A DNA stretch of 64,000 nt. It comes from an uncultured Armatimonadota bacterium (lineage in GTDB: Bacteria > Armatimonadota > Fimbriimonadia > Fimbriimonadales > Fimbriimonadaceae). The stretch lies in assembly GCA_903927345.1 (NCBI GenBank), contig CAIYMO010000011.1, positions 38,418 to 102,417 on the forward strand. Direction: 5' to 3'. How positions within the stretch are numbered: position 1 is the first letter of the stretch; every line of letters begins with the position of its first letter. Position numbers and translations under genes: made by a program. Of this stretch, positions 40,279 to 47,303 are shown piece by piece. The notes beneath the pieces are model-generated. The model did no database searches. It saw only the letters and a program-made list of their open reading frames with translations, and had not been told where the DNA came from.

Positions 40279-41667
40279 TTATTCGGCTTTCTTCTTAGCA
40301 GGAGCCTTCTTCTTAGGGGCTTCTTCTGCTGGTGCAGCGTCGGCTTTCTTCGCCGCAGCCTTCTTAGCCGGCTTAGCGGCCGGCGCTTCACCTTCAACGA
40401 TGTTTGCGTTGTCGATGAGGAAGTTGGTTACCTTGCGACTGATCGCTCGGAACTGGAGTTCCTGGAGTGAACCGGATCGTCGCATTGCTTCCAACAGCTC
40501 CATTGGCTCCATCTGATATTCCTGGGCCATGGCAAACAGTTCACCGTTCAACTCTTCGTTGGTGATCGCAAGCTTCTCAGCAGCAAAGATTTCTCGAACG
40601 ATCATTGCTCGCTCGACGTGGACCTTTGCCTGCTCGTGCCAAGCCTTGACGAGGTCGTCAACGACCATGCCATTCTCGGCTGCGTACTGCTCAAGCGACT
40701 TGCCTTGCTCAGCTTGCTGCTGAGCGATTTCAGTGAGTCGCTGGTTTGCAAGCGCTTCCCACATGTTATCGCTGACCGAAATCTCAGAAGCTTCTCGAAG
40801 CTGCTCAAGCAACTGCTCCTGGAGCATGTCGTTCGACATTTGCTTCTTGGCTTCGGTGATGCTGTCTCGCATTCGAGTCTTCAGCTCTTCGACGCTTTCC
40901 GTCTTGAGTGACTTGGCGAATTCTTCGTCGAGAGCAGGGAGGGTGACGGCGCTGAGTGAGTTCAGGGTGAGCTGAACCTTCATCTTCTTACCGGCCCAAG
41001 TTGAGTCGCTAAAGGTGTCTGGGAAGGTGAGTTCCGCAGTCTTCATTTCTTCAGCGTTCATGCCCTTCAGAGCATTGTCGAGTCCTTCAAAGGTCTGTCC
41101 GAGAACGACCATGAAGTTCTTGCCTTCGCCGGCATCGCCTTCTGGCTTGATGTTGACCACGCCGTAGTCGCCTTCAGCAGCAGATCGGTTGGTGATGGAT
41201 TCTCGTGAAGACTGTCTCTTTCGAAGCTCGTCGATCTGGAAGTCAACTTCTTCGTCGGAAACTTCAAGTCCTTGTCGGTTCGCGGTCAGGCCCTTGTATT
41301 CGGAAAGCTTAATCTTCGGAGGAAGAGGAACCTTAGCGATGTACTCACCCTTCTGCTCGTCTCGATCAAGCGCGGTCATTTCAACCGATGGTCGAACGCC
41401 AGCGTCGACGTCGAGCTTTTGCTCAGCGACAGCTTTGTCGTAGGTTCGGCGGATCAGTTCATCAGCAGCCTGTCGATAAAGCTCTTCAGGGTTGATCATC
41501 TTCTCAACCATGTGCTTTGGCGCGTGTCCTGGGCGGAAACCTGGGAGGCGAATCTCTTTGGCAATCGACTTCAGTGCCTTGTCGAAGGCATCCTTGACCT
41601 GGTCAGGGGCGCAAGCGATGGTGAGCTTGACGGTACAAGGGTTCAAATCTTCTCGTGTGACTTGCAT
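40279..41667 (-). CDS. tig: Trigger factor with a Lys/Ala-rich C-terminal tail
   Basis: Trigger factor (462 aa), a ribosome-bound chaperone at the nascent-chain exit. The N-terminal ribosome-binding loop GFRPGHAPKHMVEKM (residues ~43-57) matches the GFRxGKxP signature. The FKBP-like domain and helical C domain follow. The last ~34 residues are repetitive Lys/Ala/Pro (AKKAAAKKADAAPAEEAPKKK-like), a histone-H1-type tail absent from standard trigger factors. No clpP or clpX follows, although tig-clpP-clpX is common. Convergent with the GH2 gene across a bidirectional terminator. Confidence 0.94.
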   Translation of the reverse strand: MQVTREDLNPCTVKLTIACAPDQVKDAFDKALKSIAKEIRLPGFRPGHAPKHMVEKMINPEELYRQAADELIRRTYDKAVAEQKLDVDAGVRPSVEMTALDRDEQKGEYIAKVPLPPKIKLSEYKGLTANRQGLEVSDEEVDFQIDELRKRQSSRESITNRSAAEGDYGVVNIKPEGDAGEGKNFMVVLGQTFEGLDNALKGMNAEEMKTAELTFPDTFSDSTWAGKKMKVQLTLNSLSAVTLPALDEEFAKSLKTESVEELKTRMRDSITEAKKQMSNDMLQEQLLEQLREASEISVSDNMWEALANQRLTEIAQQQAEQGKSLEQYAAENGMVVDDLVKAWHEQAKVHVERAMIVREIFAAEKLAITNEELNGELFAMAQEYQMEPMELLEAMRRSGSLQELQFRAISRKVTNFLIDNANIVEGEAPAAKPAKKAAAKKADAAPAEEAPKKKAPAKKKAE

Positions 41668-41700
41668 GATGGTGGGCGCAAACCTTAAGGTTTTTAGACC

Positions 41701-42618
41701 TTAAAGGGTACCTTGCTTGGTCGGTTTGGTGCAGAGGTCTTTCATCGCCGCTTCAATCGTGGCGAAGTTGAACTGGAAACCGCCCGCAAGTGCCGCGGCT
41801 GGTACTGCCCGAGTCGAGTCCAAAACGAGAGAAGCGTCGGGTCCAATCGTGCTGCCCATAATCTTCAACATCACTACCGGAACTGGTGGCGACCAGGGTC
41901 GATGTTCGCCCTCTCTCAGTTCACTCATAAGCTTCTGATTTGTGCATGGCTCCGGGGCAGTTCCATTGAATATTCCGGTCTGTCCAGATTCAATGATCCA
42001 GCAAAAGAGGTTAACGAGGTCATCAAGATGGACCCAGCTCATGTACTGCCCTCCGTCTCCAATCTGACCTCCAAGAAACGCCCGGGTGAGTCCGCTGAGT
42101 TTCGCAAACGCGCCCCCTTCCGTCGAAAGCGCGACTCCGATTCTCACAATTGTCTTGGGACAATTCACCGGATGATCGAGGCAAGCTGCCTCCCACTGCC
42201 GGCAAATCGTCGGCAAAAACCCAGTACCGACCACCGAAGATTCGTCGCAAATCTCCACCCCTCGGTCACCATAAAATCCGATTGCTGAGGCATTGATCCA
42301 ATGAGGAGACTTCGATTTGAGGCAAACCGTCTGGATCGCGTTTCCAATTGCCCCCGTCGGGTCAAGTCGAGAGGTCAGCAATACCCGCCTATTCTCGGCG
42401 GTGAACTTGACCGCAATGGGACTACCCGCCAGATTGATGACGGCCTTGGCATCTATGAGTTCTTCCGCCCAATTTCCTGAATGGACGCCATCCCAAAGCA
42501 GCCGCCCTTCACCCGGAGTTCGGGAAAGCAGCTTGACCTCGAGTCCTCGGCGTCGGAGTTCGGCAGAGAGCGCACTTCCGATCAGACCGGTTCCCCCGGC
42601 AATGATGACTTTGTCCAC
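41701..42618 (-). CDS. TIGR01777-family NAD-dependent epimerase
   Basis: A 305-residue SDR-type protein. The start MDKVIIAGGTGLIGSALSAELRRRG is the Rossmann dinucleotide site, and the C-terminal DUF1731 region is present near KLMSELREGEHRPWSPPVPVVMLKI. The segment IGFYGDRGVEICDESSVVGTGFLP is typical of the SulA/YfcH-like members of this family. The substrate is not known. GTG start with TAGAAT 6 bases before it. It is followed by tig after 33 bases. Confidence 0.88.
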   Translation of the reverse strand: MDKVIIAGGTGLIGSALSAELRRRGLEVKLLSRTPGEGRLLWDGVHSGNWAEELIDAKAVINLAGSPIAVKFTAENRRVLLTSRLDPTGAIGNAIQTVCLKSKSPHWINASAIGFYGDRGVEICDESSVVGTGFLPTICRQWEAACLDHPVNCPKTIVRIGVALSTEGGAFAKLSGLTRAFLGGQIGDGGQYMSWVHLDDLVNLFCWIIESGQTGIFNGTAPEPCTNQKLMSELREGEHRPWSPPVPVVMLKIMGSTIGPDASLVLDSTRAVPAAALAGGFQFNFATIEAAMKDLCTKPTKQGTL

Positions 42619-42624
42619 AACGGG

Positions 42625-42630
42625 ATTCTA
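42625..42630 (-). promoter_or_regulatory. -10 element (TAGAAT) of the epimerase gene
   Basis: On the minus strand TAGAAT, 6 bases, then the GTG at 42618. Confidence 0.5.
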
Positions 42631-42635
42631 CGCCG

Positions 42636-44258
42636 TTAGGCCGCGCGTCGTTGGGGATGGTAAACCCAACAATCTCGCCCTGCCTGTTTCGCCGCGTACA
42701 GGTAGCCATCGGCTCTCTCAACAGACTTATCGATATGGGCACGCGGATCGTGGAGTGCCGCCCCAAGCGATGCGGTGACTTTAAGCCCAGGTTCAAGGAC
42801 TGACCAATCGAAGTTTCGGAGTTCTTCCAAGATCGTTTCGGCAGCCGATGCAACTTCGATATCCGTCGACGCTTCAAAGGCCAAGATGAACTCTTCGCCG
42901 CCCCATCGCCCAACATCAATGACTCCGATATCCGCACTCTTCAGAATTCCCGCGAACGTTCGAATCACTTGATCGCCAACTCCGTGGCCGTAGGTGTCGT
43001 TCACGCGCTTGAAGAAGTCAATATCGATCAGACCAATTGCGAATGAGCCAGGGTGCTTTTCGGCGAGGGTCGCAAGGGTTTCCTCGGCGCCACGTCGGTT
43101 CAAAACTCCGCTCAATCGGTCCATCTTGACTTCGACTTCGAGCTCGCGGTTGCGCTCAACAAGGAACTGGTTGCGCATTCTCAAAATTTGCTGATCAATC
43201 CGTGCCTTCTGAACTTCAAACTTGGTGTCCAGGATGTGGGCACGTCGGCTCTCTTGGTTTGCGGTGATCGTACGAAGACGCTCGAGCGCTTCCGTCAACA
43301 GCTCATAAGCATGAGCGTATTCGCCAACGCCTGCCGCTCCACTCGCCGCGAAGATCAGGAGCCGATCTAGTGTCTTGATGCTGCCGGTCTTCTTAACCAG
43401 CGCAATAGCCCGTCGAGCTTGTGAATAAAGTGATGCCCAATCTCGCGCCGCTTCATAGCAGTAACACTGGGTTTCCAGAGCCGCTATTTTGACAGGTTCA
43501 GAGCCAAACTCTTCAGCGTCCGCGCAAACACTCTCAAGCTTCCCTTCATCAACGGAACCGCTTTCCAACGCGTCAAGCTGAATCGACAAAAGCTTGCAGA
43601 GGAGCCGTGTTGACTCCTCAATATCTTGCCGACGAAGCGCTGAAGTCAACAATGCTCGCGCCGATTGGACGTTTTCAAGGCATTCTTCTCCAGTCTTATT
43701 CTGCTGATGAGCCAGCATTGTATGACCGGTCGCCATGTTGTACTCACCAAGGCTGATGCTGGTAACACCACCGCTTGTCGCGAGATGTTCAAGTCCGTAG
43801 CGGAACGATCGAATTGCGTCCTCGTAGCGCTCAAAGTTGAAGAAGGCGTTACCAAGATTCATTTGAACCCGGCTGATCAAATCGTAATCGTTTGCCTCGG
43901 TTGCAGTCTGAAGAGCTTCCTCGAGGAACTCGCAAGCTAGTCCCATTTCGCCGGTTTCAAGCGAAATGACACCGAGATACATCTGAGCGATTCCGAGATA
44001 CCGAGCCTTGCCTGACTCGTTTGCTTCCTTCAAGAACGTCAGTGCGACTCGGTCAGCTTCCTCAATCTCGAGGTTCATGATGTGGGAGAAACACTGATAC
44101 CTTCGAGCCTCGAGAGCCGCATCGATGTCACCAGCCTCACGGTACAAGCGAGCCAGCCGAGAGAATTCCTCAGCTGCGAGCGTCGGGTCGCTCGCCATTG
44201 TTTGGCGTGCGTCCTGAAGCGCGTACTCGTTAACCGGTTCTTGGTTATGGGATGACAT
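42636..44258 (-). CDS. Diguanylate cyclase with N-terminal TPR-like helical repeats
   Basis: A 540-residue protein that makes cyclic di-GMP. The N-terminal ~370 residues are TPR-like repeats (for example YLGVISLETGEMGLACEFLEEAL, LGNAFFNFERYEDAIRSFRYGLEHL) followed by a coiled-coil linker rich in Arg/Glu (residues ~355-375). The C-terminal GGDEF domain has DIDFFKRVNDTYGHGVGDQVI near 412 and the active-site motif RWGGEEFILAFE near 452. The RxxD inhibitory site is not present at the expected place. The second messenger may link to motility. Cytoplasmic; no membrane segment. Confidence 0.92.
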   Translation of the reverse strand: MSSHNQEPVNEYALQDARQTMASDPTLAAEEFSRLARLYREAGDIDAALEARRYQCFSHIMNLEIEEADRVALTFLKEANESGKARYLGIAQMYLGVISLETGEMGLACEFLEEALQTATEANDYDLISRVQMNLGNAFFNFERYEDAIRSFRYGLEHLATSGGVTSISLGEYNMATGHTMLAHQQNKTGEECLENVQSARALLTSALRRQDIEESTRLLCKLLSIQLDALESGSVDEGKLESVCADAEEFGSEPVKIAALETQCYCYEAARDWASLYSQARRAIALVKKTGSIKTLDRLLIFAASGAAGVGEYAHAYELLTEALERLRTITANQESRRAHILDTKFEVQKARIDQQILRMRNQFLVERNRELEVEVKMDRLSGVLNRRGAEETLATLAEKHPGSFAIGLIDIDFFKRVNDTYGHGVGDQVIRTFAGILKSADIGVIDVGRWGGEEFILAFEASTDIEVASAAETILEELRNFDWSVLEPGLKVTASLGAALHDPRAHIDKSVERADGYLYAAKQAGRDCWVYHPQRRAA

Positions 44259-44321
44259 CGTGCAGATTTCTCTGTACTTATCGGTTCATCGTTCCGGGAT
44301 GCTAAGGGTCGCCGGACTCTT

Positions 44322-44921
44322 TTAATCGATCATCCACTCAGATTGGACCGTCTGGTCCAACCCTAGATTTTGAAGTACTCGCGCAACCACCGTATCCGCC
44401 AAATCATCCAGAGTTTGCGGGTTCGTATACCAAGCGGGGCATGCAGGAAGAATTGTCGCCCCCGCCTCAGCTAACTGGGTCATGTTGCGGAGCATGATCA
44501 AGTTCCAAGGCATCTCACGAGGCACCAGAATGAGCTTCCGCTTTTCCTTCAAGCAAACGTCTGCTGCGCGGGTGGTCAGGTCGTCACTTATGCCGTGAGC
44601 GATTCGACCTGCGGTGCCCATCGAACAGGGAATGATGACCATTCCGTCGTGCCGAAAAGACCCACTGGCGGGCGGAGTGTAGTAGTTCTTTGAATCCAAA
44701 AGCTTGATCTGCGGCAGGTCTTCGCCAAGCCAGTCTTTCGTCGAGAAATTCTCTGGGTCAAGCGTCACGCCAAGCTCGGTATGAGCCACCTGAGGCGCTT
44801 GCCGACTCAGGATGAGATAGATCTCCTTGTAGTGTTTCGCCGCCTGCAACAGGAAGCGTTTTGTGTAAATCGCCCCGCTTGCTCCGGTTACCGAGACGAC
44901 TAGCCGACCTGTTGAACTCAT
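44322..44921 (-). CDS. ubiX: Flavin prenyltransferase UbiX
   Basis: UbiX (199 aa) attaches a dimethylallyl group to FMN to make prenyl-FMN, the cofactor of UbiD-type decarboxylases. Start LVVSVTGASGAIYTKRFL (residues ~7-24) and the CSMGTAGRIAHGISDDLTTRAADV block (~104) are family signatures, with LVPREMPWNLIMLRNM near 137. It is the stand-alone version; no ubiD gene is adjacent. Divergent from a GNAT gene: the two -10 elements lie back to back within 31 bases. Confidence 0.94.
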   Translation of the reverse strand: MSSTGRLVVSVTGASGAIYTKRFLLQAAKHYKEIYLILSRQAPQVAHTELGVTLDPENFSTKDWLGEDLPQIKLLDSKNYYTPPASGSFRHDGMVIIPCSMGTAGRIAHGISDDLTTRAADVCLKEKRKLILVPREMPWNLIMLRNMTQLAEAGATILPACPAWYTNPQTLDDLADTVVARVLQNLGLDQTVQSEWMID

Positions 44922-44928
44922 CTTCTAA

Positions 44929-44934
44929 AGTCTA
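44929..44934 (-). promoter_or_regulatory. -10 element (TAGACT) of ubiX
   Basis: On the minus strand TAGACT, 7 bases, then the ATG at 44921; the divergent GNAT -10 begins 7 bases away. Confidence 0.5.
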
Positions 44935-44940
44935 CGCCGA

Positions 44941-44946
44941 TATACT
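44941..44946 (+). promoter_or_regulatory. -10 element (TATACT) of the GNAT gene
   Basis: TATACT followed by GTTGCG and the ATG at 44953. Confidence 0.6.
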
Positions 44947-44952
44947 GTTGCG

Positions 44953-45498
44953 ATGCGGCACGGCGCACCAGTTGAACTCGTGGGAGAGGGCATCATTCTC
45001 CAGAAAACGGTCTGGACCGACGCCGAAGTCGTCTTCGGAGCCATCCTCGAATCTCAAGAAATCCTCTACCCCCGAATGCGCTGGGCATCCGCGATTCCGT
45101 CGTTTGAGAAGACCGTAGCCAGTTGTCACGATGCTGAAGGACAGTGGGATCGGGGAGACACCCTCAACTACACGATCTGGTCAACCGATGGCGAATGCCT
45201 TGGCCGATGCAGTCTTCACCACATCGACTGGGGCGTTCCCAAGTTTGAGGTCGGCTACTGGGTCCGGCTCTCAGCCCAGGGCAAAGGAGTCGCAACCGAG
45301 GCCACTCGACTCCTGACCGAGATGGCATTCAGCGACCTTGGTGCCCGGCGAGTTTCGTTGTGGTGCGCAATTGACAATATCGGCAGCCGCCGCGTCGCCG
45401 AAAAATTGGGTTTCACTCACGAGGGCACCTTCAAGAACGACGAGGCCGACGCCCTCGGTCGTCCGATCGACATGAACATTTTCGCAATTACCCGCTGA
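44953..45498 (+). CDS. GNAT acetyltransferase (RimJ/RimL-like)
   Basis: A 181-residue N-acetyltransferase. The acetyl-CoA loop is in VRLSAQGKGVATEATRLLTEMAF near residue 97 (the QGKGxAxEA form of the Q/RxxGxG/A motif). The C-terminal part WCAIDNIGSRRVAEKLGFTHEGTFKNDEAD fits RimJ/RimL-type proteins that acetylate ribosomal proteins or small amines. The target is unknown. It is divergent from ubiX and stands alone; its stop lies 40 bases from the convergent epimerase gene's stop. Confidence 0.88.
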   Translation: MRHGAPVELVGEGIILQKTVWTDAEVVFGAILESQEILYPRMRWASAIPSFEKTVASCHDAEGQWDRGDTLNYTIWSTDGECLGRCSLHHIDWGVPKFEVGYWVRLSAQGKGVATEATRLLTEMAFSDLGARRVSLWCAIDNIGSRRVAEKLGFTHEGTFKNDEADALGRPIDMNIFAITR

Positions 45499-45538
45499 TA
45501 AACGCACCGACATTTCGGAGGGGCTGTAAGGTGAAACT

Positions 45539-46510
45539 CTAGCTCGATTTGAGCTTAGAAATCGCTTCTATTTCCCGTTCCCGGGTCATCCCGTACTTAC
45601 CGAGGCCATCCTTTCCTTCATCGCGGATCCAAGCGAGGGTGTCCCCGATGGTCTCCGAGATTGGTCTCAAATTCAGTCCGGCGGATTGCGCTTTGGCCGG
45701 ATCGTAGTTAAATGTTTGAGAACCCGGCGGCAACGTGACCGGAAGGTCTTGCCACAGCTTCACTTCGACCTTTTCGAGCTCTTCGAGTGAGGCAACGACC
45801 AACTTATGTTCCCGCTCGGTCTGCCGCCGAATCTCGTCGATAACCTCTCCGAAGGGCACTCGAGGACCAACGGCATTCCAAAAACCATTTTGATTCTGCT
45901 CCGTGATCGCCACCGTGAATGCGGCCAGATCCCGAGCGTCGATTCCTTGGAAGCGCTCTTCAAACGTGTTGGGCAGCAAAACCTCGTCGTGCTGATCCAG
46001 ACGTGCAACCCAATAAGGGAAGCGACCCGTGTGATCGTGTGGCCCAATTATGATTCCGGGGCGAATCATCGCGTGATTTGTCGGATAAGCCTCGCGAACG
46101 ATGCGCTCACAAGTGACCTTGAGGGGGCCGTAGTTGGCACCAGTGACCTCAGTCGCACTCGGATCACCTTCGGCAAACTGGCGCGTTTGCTCATCAAACG
46201 GCCCTTCTAGTCCGTCGGTGTCGTAGATGCTGATCGTCGAAATGAAAGTGTAAAAGTTCGTCTTCAGCTCGGCGCTTGCCAAAACCTGCGAAGGCAGGTA
46301 ACCGCTAACGTCGATCACCGCGTCCCAATGCGTCGCCTTAGCCTTCTCGATATCCGCAACCCGGTCGCCCAGGATGTGTTTGCACGTCGGGAACAGATCC
46401 GGATTCGTCTTTCCTCGATGGAAGAGGGTGACGTCGTGGTGATTGGCAAGAAGCTGATCAACAATCGCCCGCCCCACAAACTGCGTTCCGCCGAGAACAA
46501 GGATATTCAT
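45539..46510 (-). CDS. NAD-dependent epimerase/dehydratase family protein
   Basis: A 323-residue extended-SDR protein. The NAD(P)-binding start MNILVLGGTQFVGRAIVDQLL is classical; the FISTISIYDTDG region near residue 94 has the Ser, but the YxxxK pair is displaced (ANYGPLKVTCE near 122 provides Y and K). It resembles the plant-type or isoflavone-reductase-like nucleoside-diphosphate-sugar epimerases. The substrate cannot be assigned. A CATACT element 6 bases upstream of ATG fits the -10 pattern. It lies divergent from a small hypothetical gene, 45 bases apart. Confidence 0.88.
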   Translation of the reverse strand: MNILVLGGTQFVGRAIVDQLLANHHDVTLFHRGKTNPDLFPTCKHILGDRVADIEKAKATHWDAVIDVSGYLPSQVLASAELKTNFYTFISTISIYDTDGLEGPFDEQTRQFAEGDPSATEVTGANYGPLKVTCERIVREAYPTNHAMIRPGIIIGPHDHTGRFPYWVARLDQHDEVLLPNTFEERFQGIDARDLAAFTVAITEQNQNGFWNAVGPRVPFGEVIDEIRRQTEREHKLVVASLEELEKVEVKLWQDLPVTLPPGSQTFNYDPAKAQSAGLNLRPISETIGDTLAWIRDEGKDGLGKYGMTREREIEAISKLKSS

Positions 46511-46555
46511 AGTTGTAGTATGAAGCTACGCGCGACTTGATAGAATGAGTTTCCG

Positions 46556-46921
46556 ATGGTCTTGGGCTTAGTCGGTTTTGATACGAATCTCTCGAGAGCA
46601 GTTGAACAAGCGGTGACTCAAGCGGGTCATTTCTGCCTGGTATTCGACGAATGCGAGGACCTTGAGGCGATGATTCGTGATGAGGTTGAACTACCGCTGT
46701 TCGACTCGCTGATTTATGAAGGAACTGAATCTCCTCGCGTCGTCAGGTTCTCCCTGGGGCGCATAGCGAGCCTTCGAGGCGAGCTTTACAGGGAGCTTTG
46801 CGTGGTCGCCACTTCGCACGACCGCCAGTTTTGGGAGCCATTGGAGGATGACATTGACCAGTGGCTCGAATCAATCTACGGCTGGCATTGCGAAGTGATC
46901 TACCTATTTGGAGAAGGTTAG
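46556..46921 (+). CDS. Hypothetical cytosolic protein (121 aa)
   Basis: A 121-residue acidic protein, MVLGLVGFDTNLSRAVEQAV..., with no signal peptide or membrane segment. It is not a recognised family. Conserved-looking features are RVVRFSLGRIASLRGELYRELCV and a Trp-rich C-terminal half (DQWLESIYGWHCEVIYL). TAGAAT lies 9 bases upstream of the ATG. The end overlaps the convergent TM2 gene by 4 bases. Confidence 0.5.
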   Translation: MVLGLVGFDTNLSRAVEQAVTQAGHFCLVFDECEDLEAMIRDEVELPLFDSLIYEGTESPRVVRFSLGRIASLRGELYRELCVVATSHDRQFWEPLEDDIDQWLESIYGWHCEVIYLFGEG

Positions 46922-47187
46922 AACCAGTCTTTGCCGCCAATGATGTTCTCGTGATACCACTGGTCGTCCGACTTGGTCAGATAGACGATCCCTTCGGCGA
47001 GCGCGATGATGGACATGACTGGCAGAGCGATGAAGCACGTGCAGACCGTTACCAGGATCGATGTCGTGGCCGGTTTAGATTTGCCCATCATGAACTTGTG
47101 GATGCCGAGCCAGCCGAACCCGAAGAATCCGAGGACGATGGCGACGATCCCGCAAGCGGTTCGTTGTGAAGGTGATACACCGTTCAT
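46918..47187 (-). CDS. TM2 domain-containing membrane protein
   Basis: An 89-residue protein starting at the ATG giving MNGVSPSQRTACGIVAIVLGFFGFGWLG. Two hydrophobic segments (~12-30 and ~45-63) with the GWLGIHKFMMGKSKPATTSI loop between them match the TM2 domain, in which the D/H-x-F-Y/M-x-G motif is typical. Function of the family is unknown; members are often near secretion or stress genes. A longer reading adds ~46 residues of low-complexity upstream sequence. Divergent from gyrA, the start codons 117 bases apart. Confidence 0.75.
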   Translation of the reverse strand: MNGVSPSQRTACGIVAIVLGFFGFGWLGIHKFMMGKSKPATTSILVTVCTCFIALPVMSIIALAEGIVYLTKSDDQWYHENIIGGKDWF

Positions 47188-47303
47188 TTCAGATACAGGA
47201 TACGCAAGGATCGCGTCCAGGGTTACGCTGGGACCAGAAGTCCCGTCGCCGGGTACAATCACGGGGTTAGACGCGTCTTTTTTGACGCATTGAGATTTGA
47301 CCC

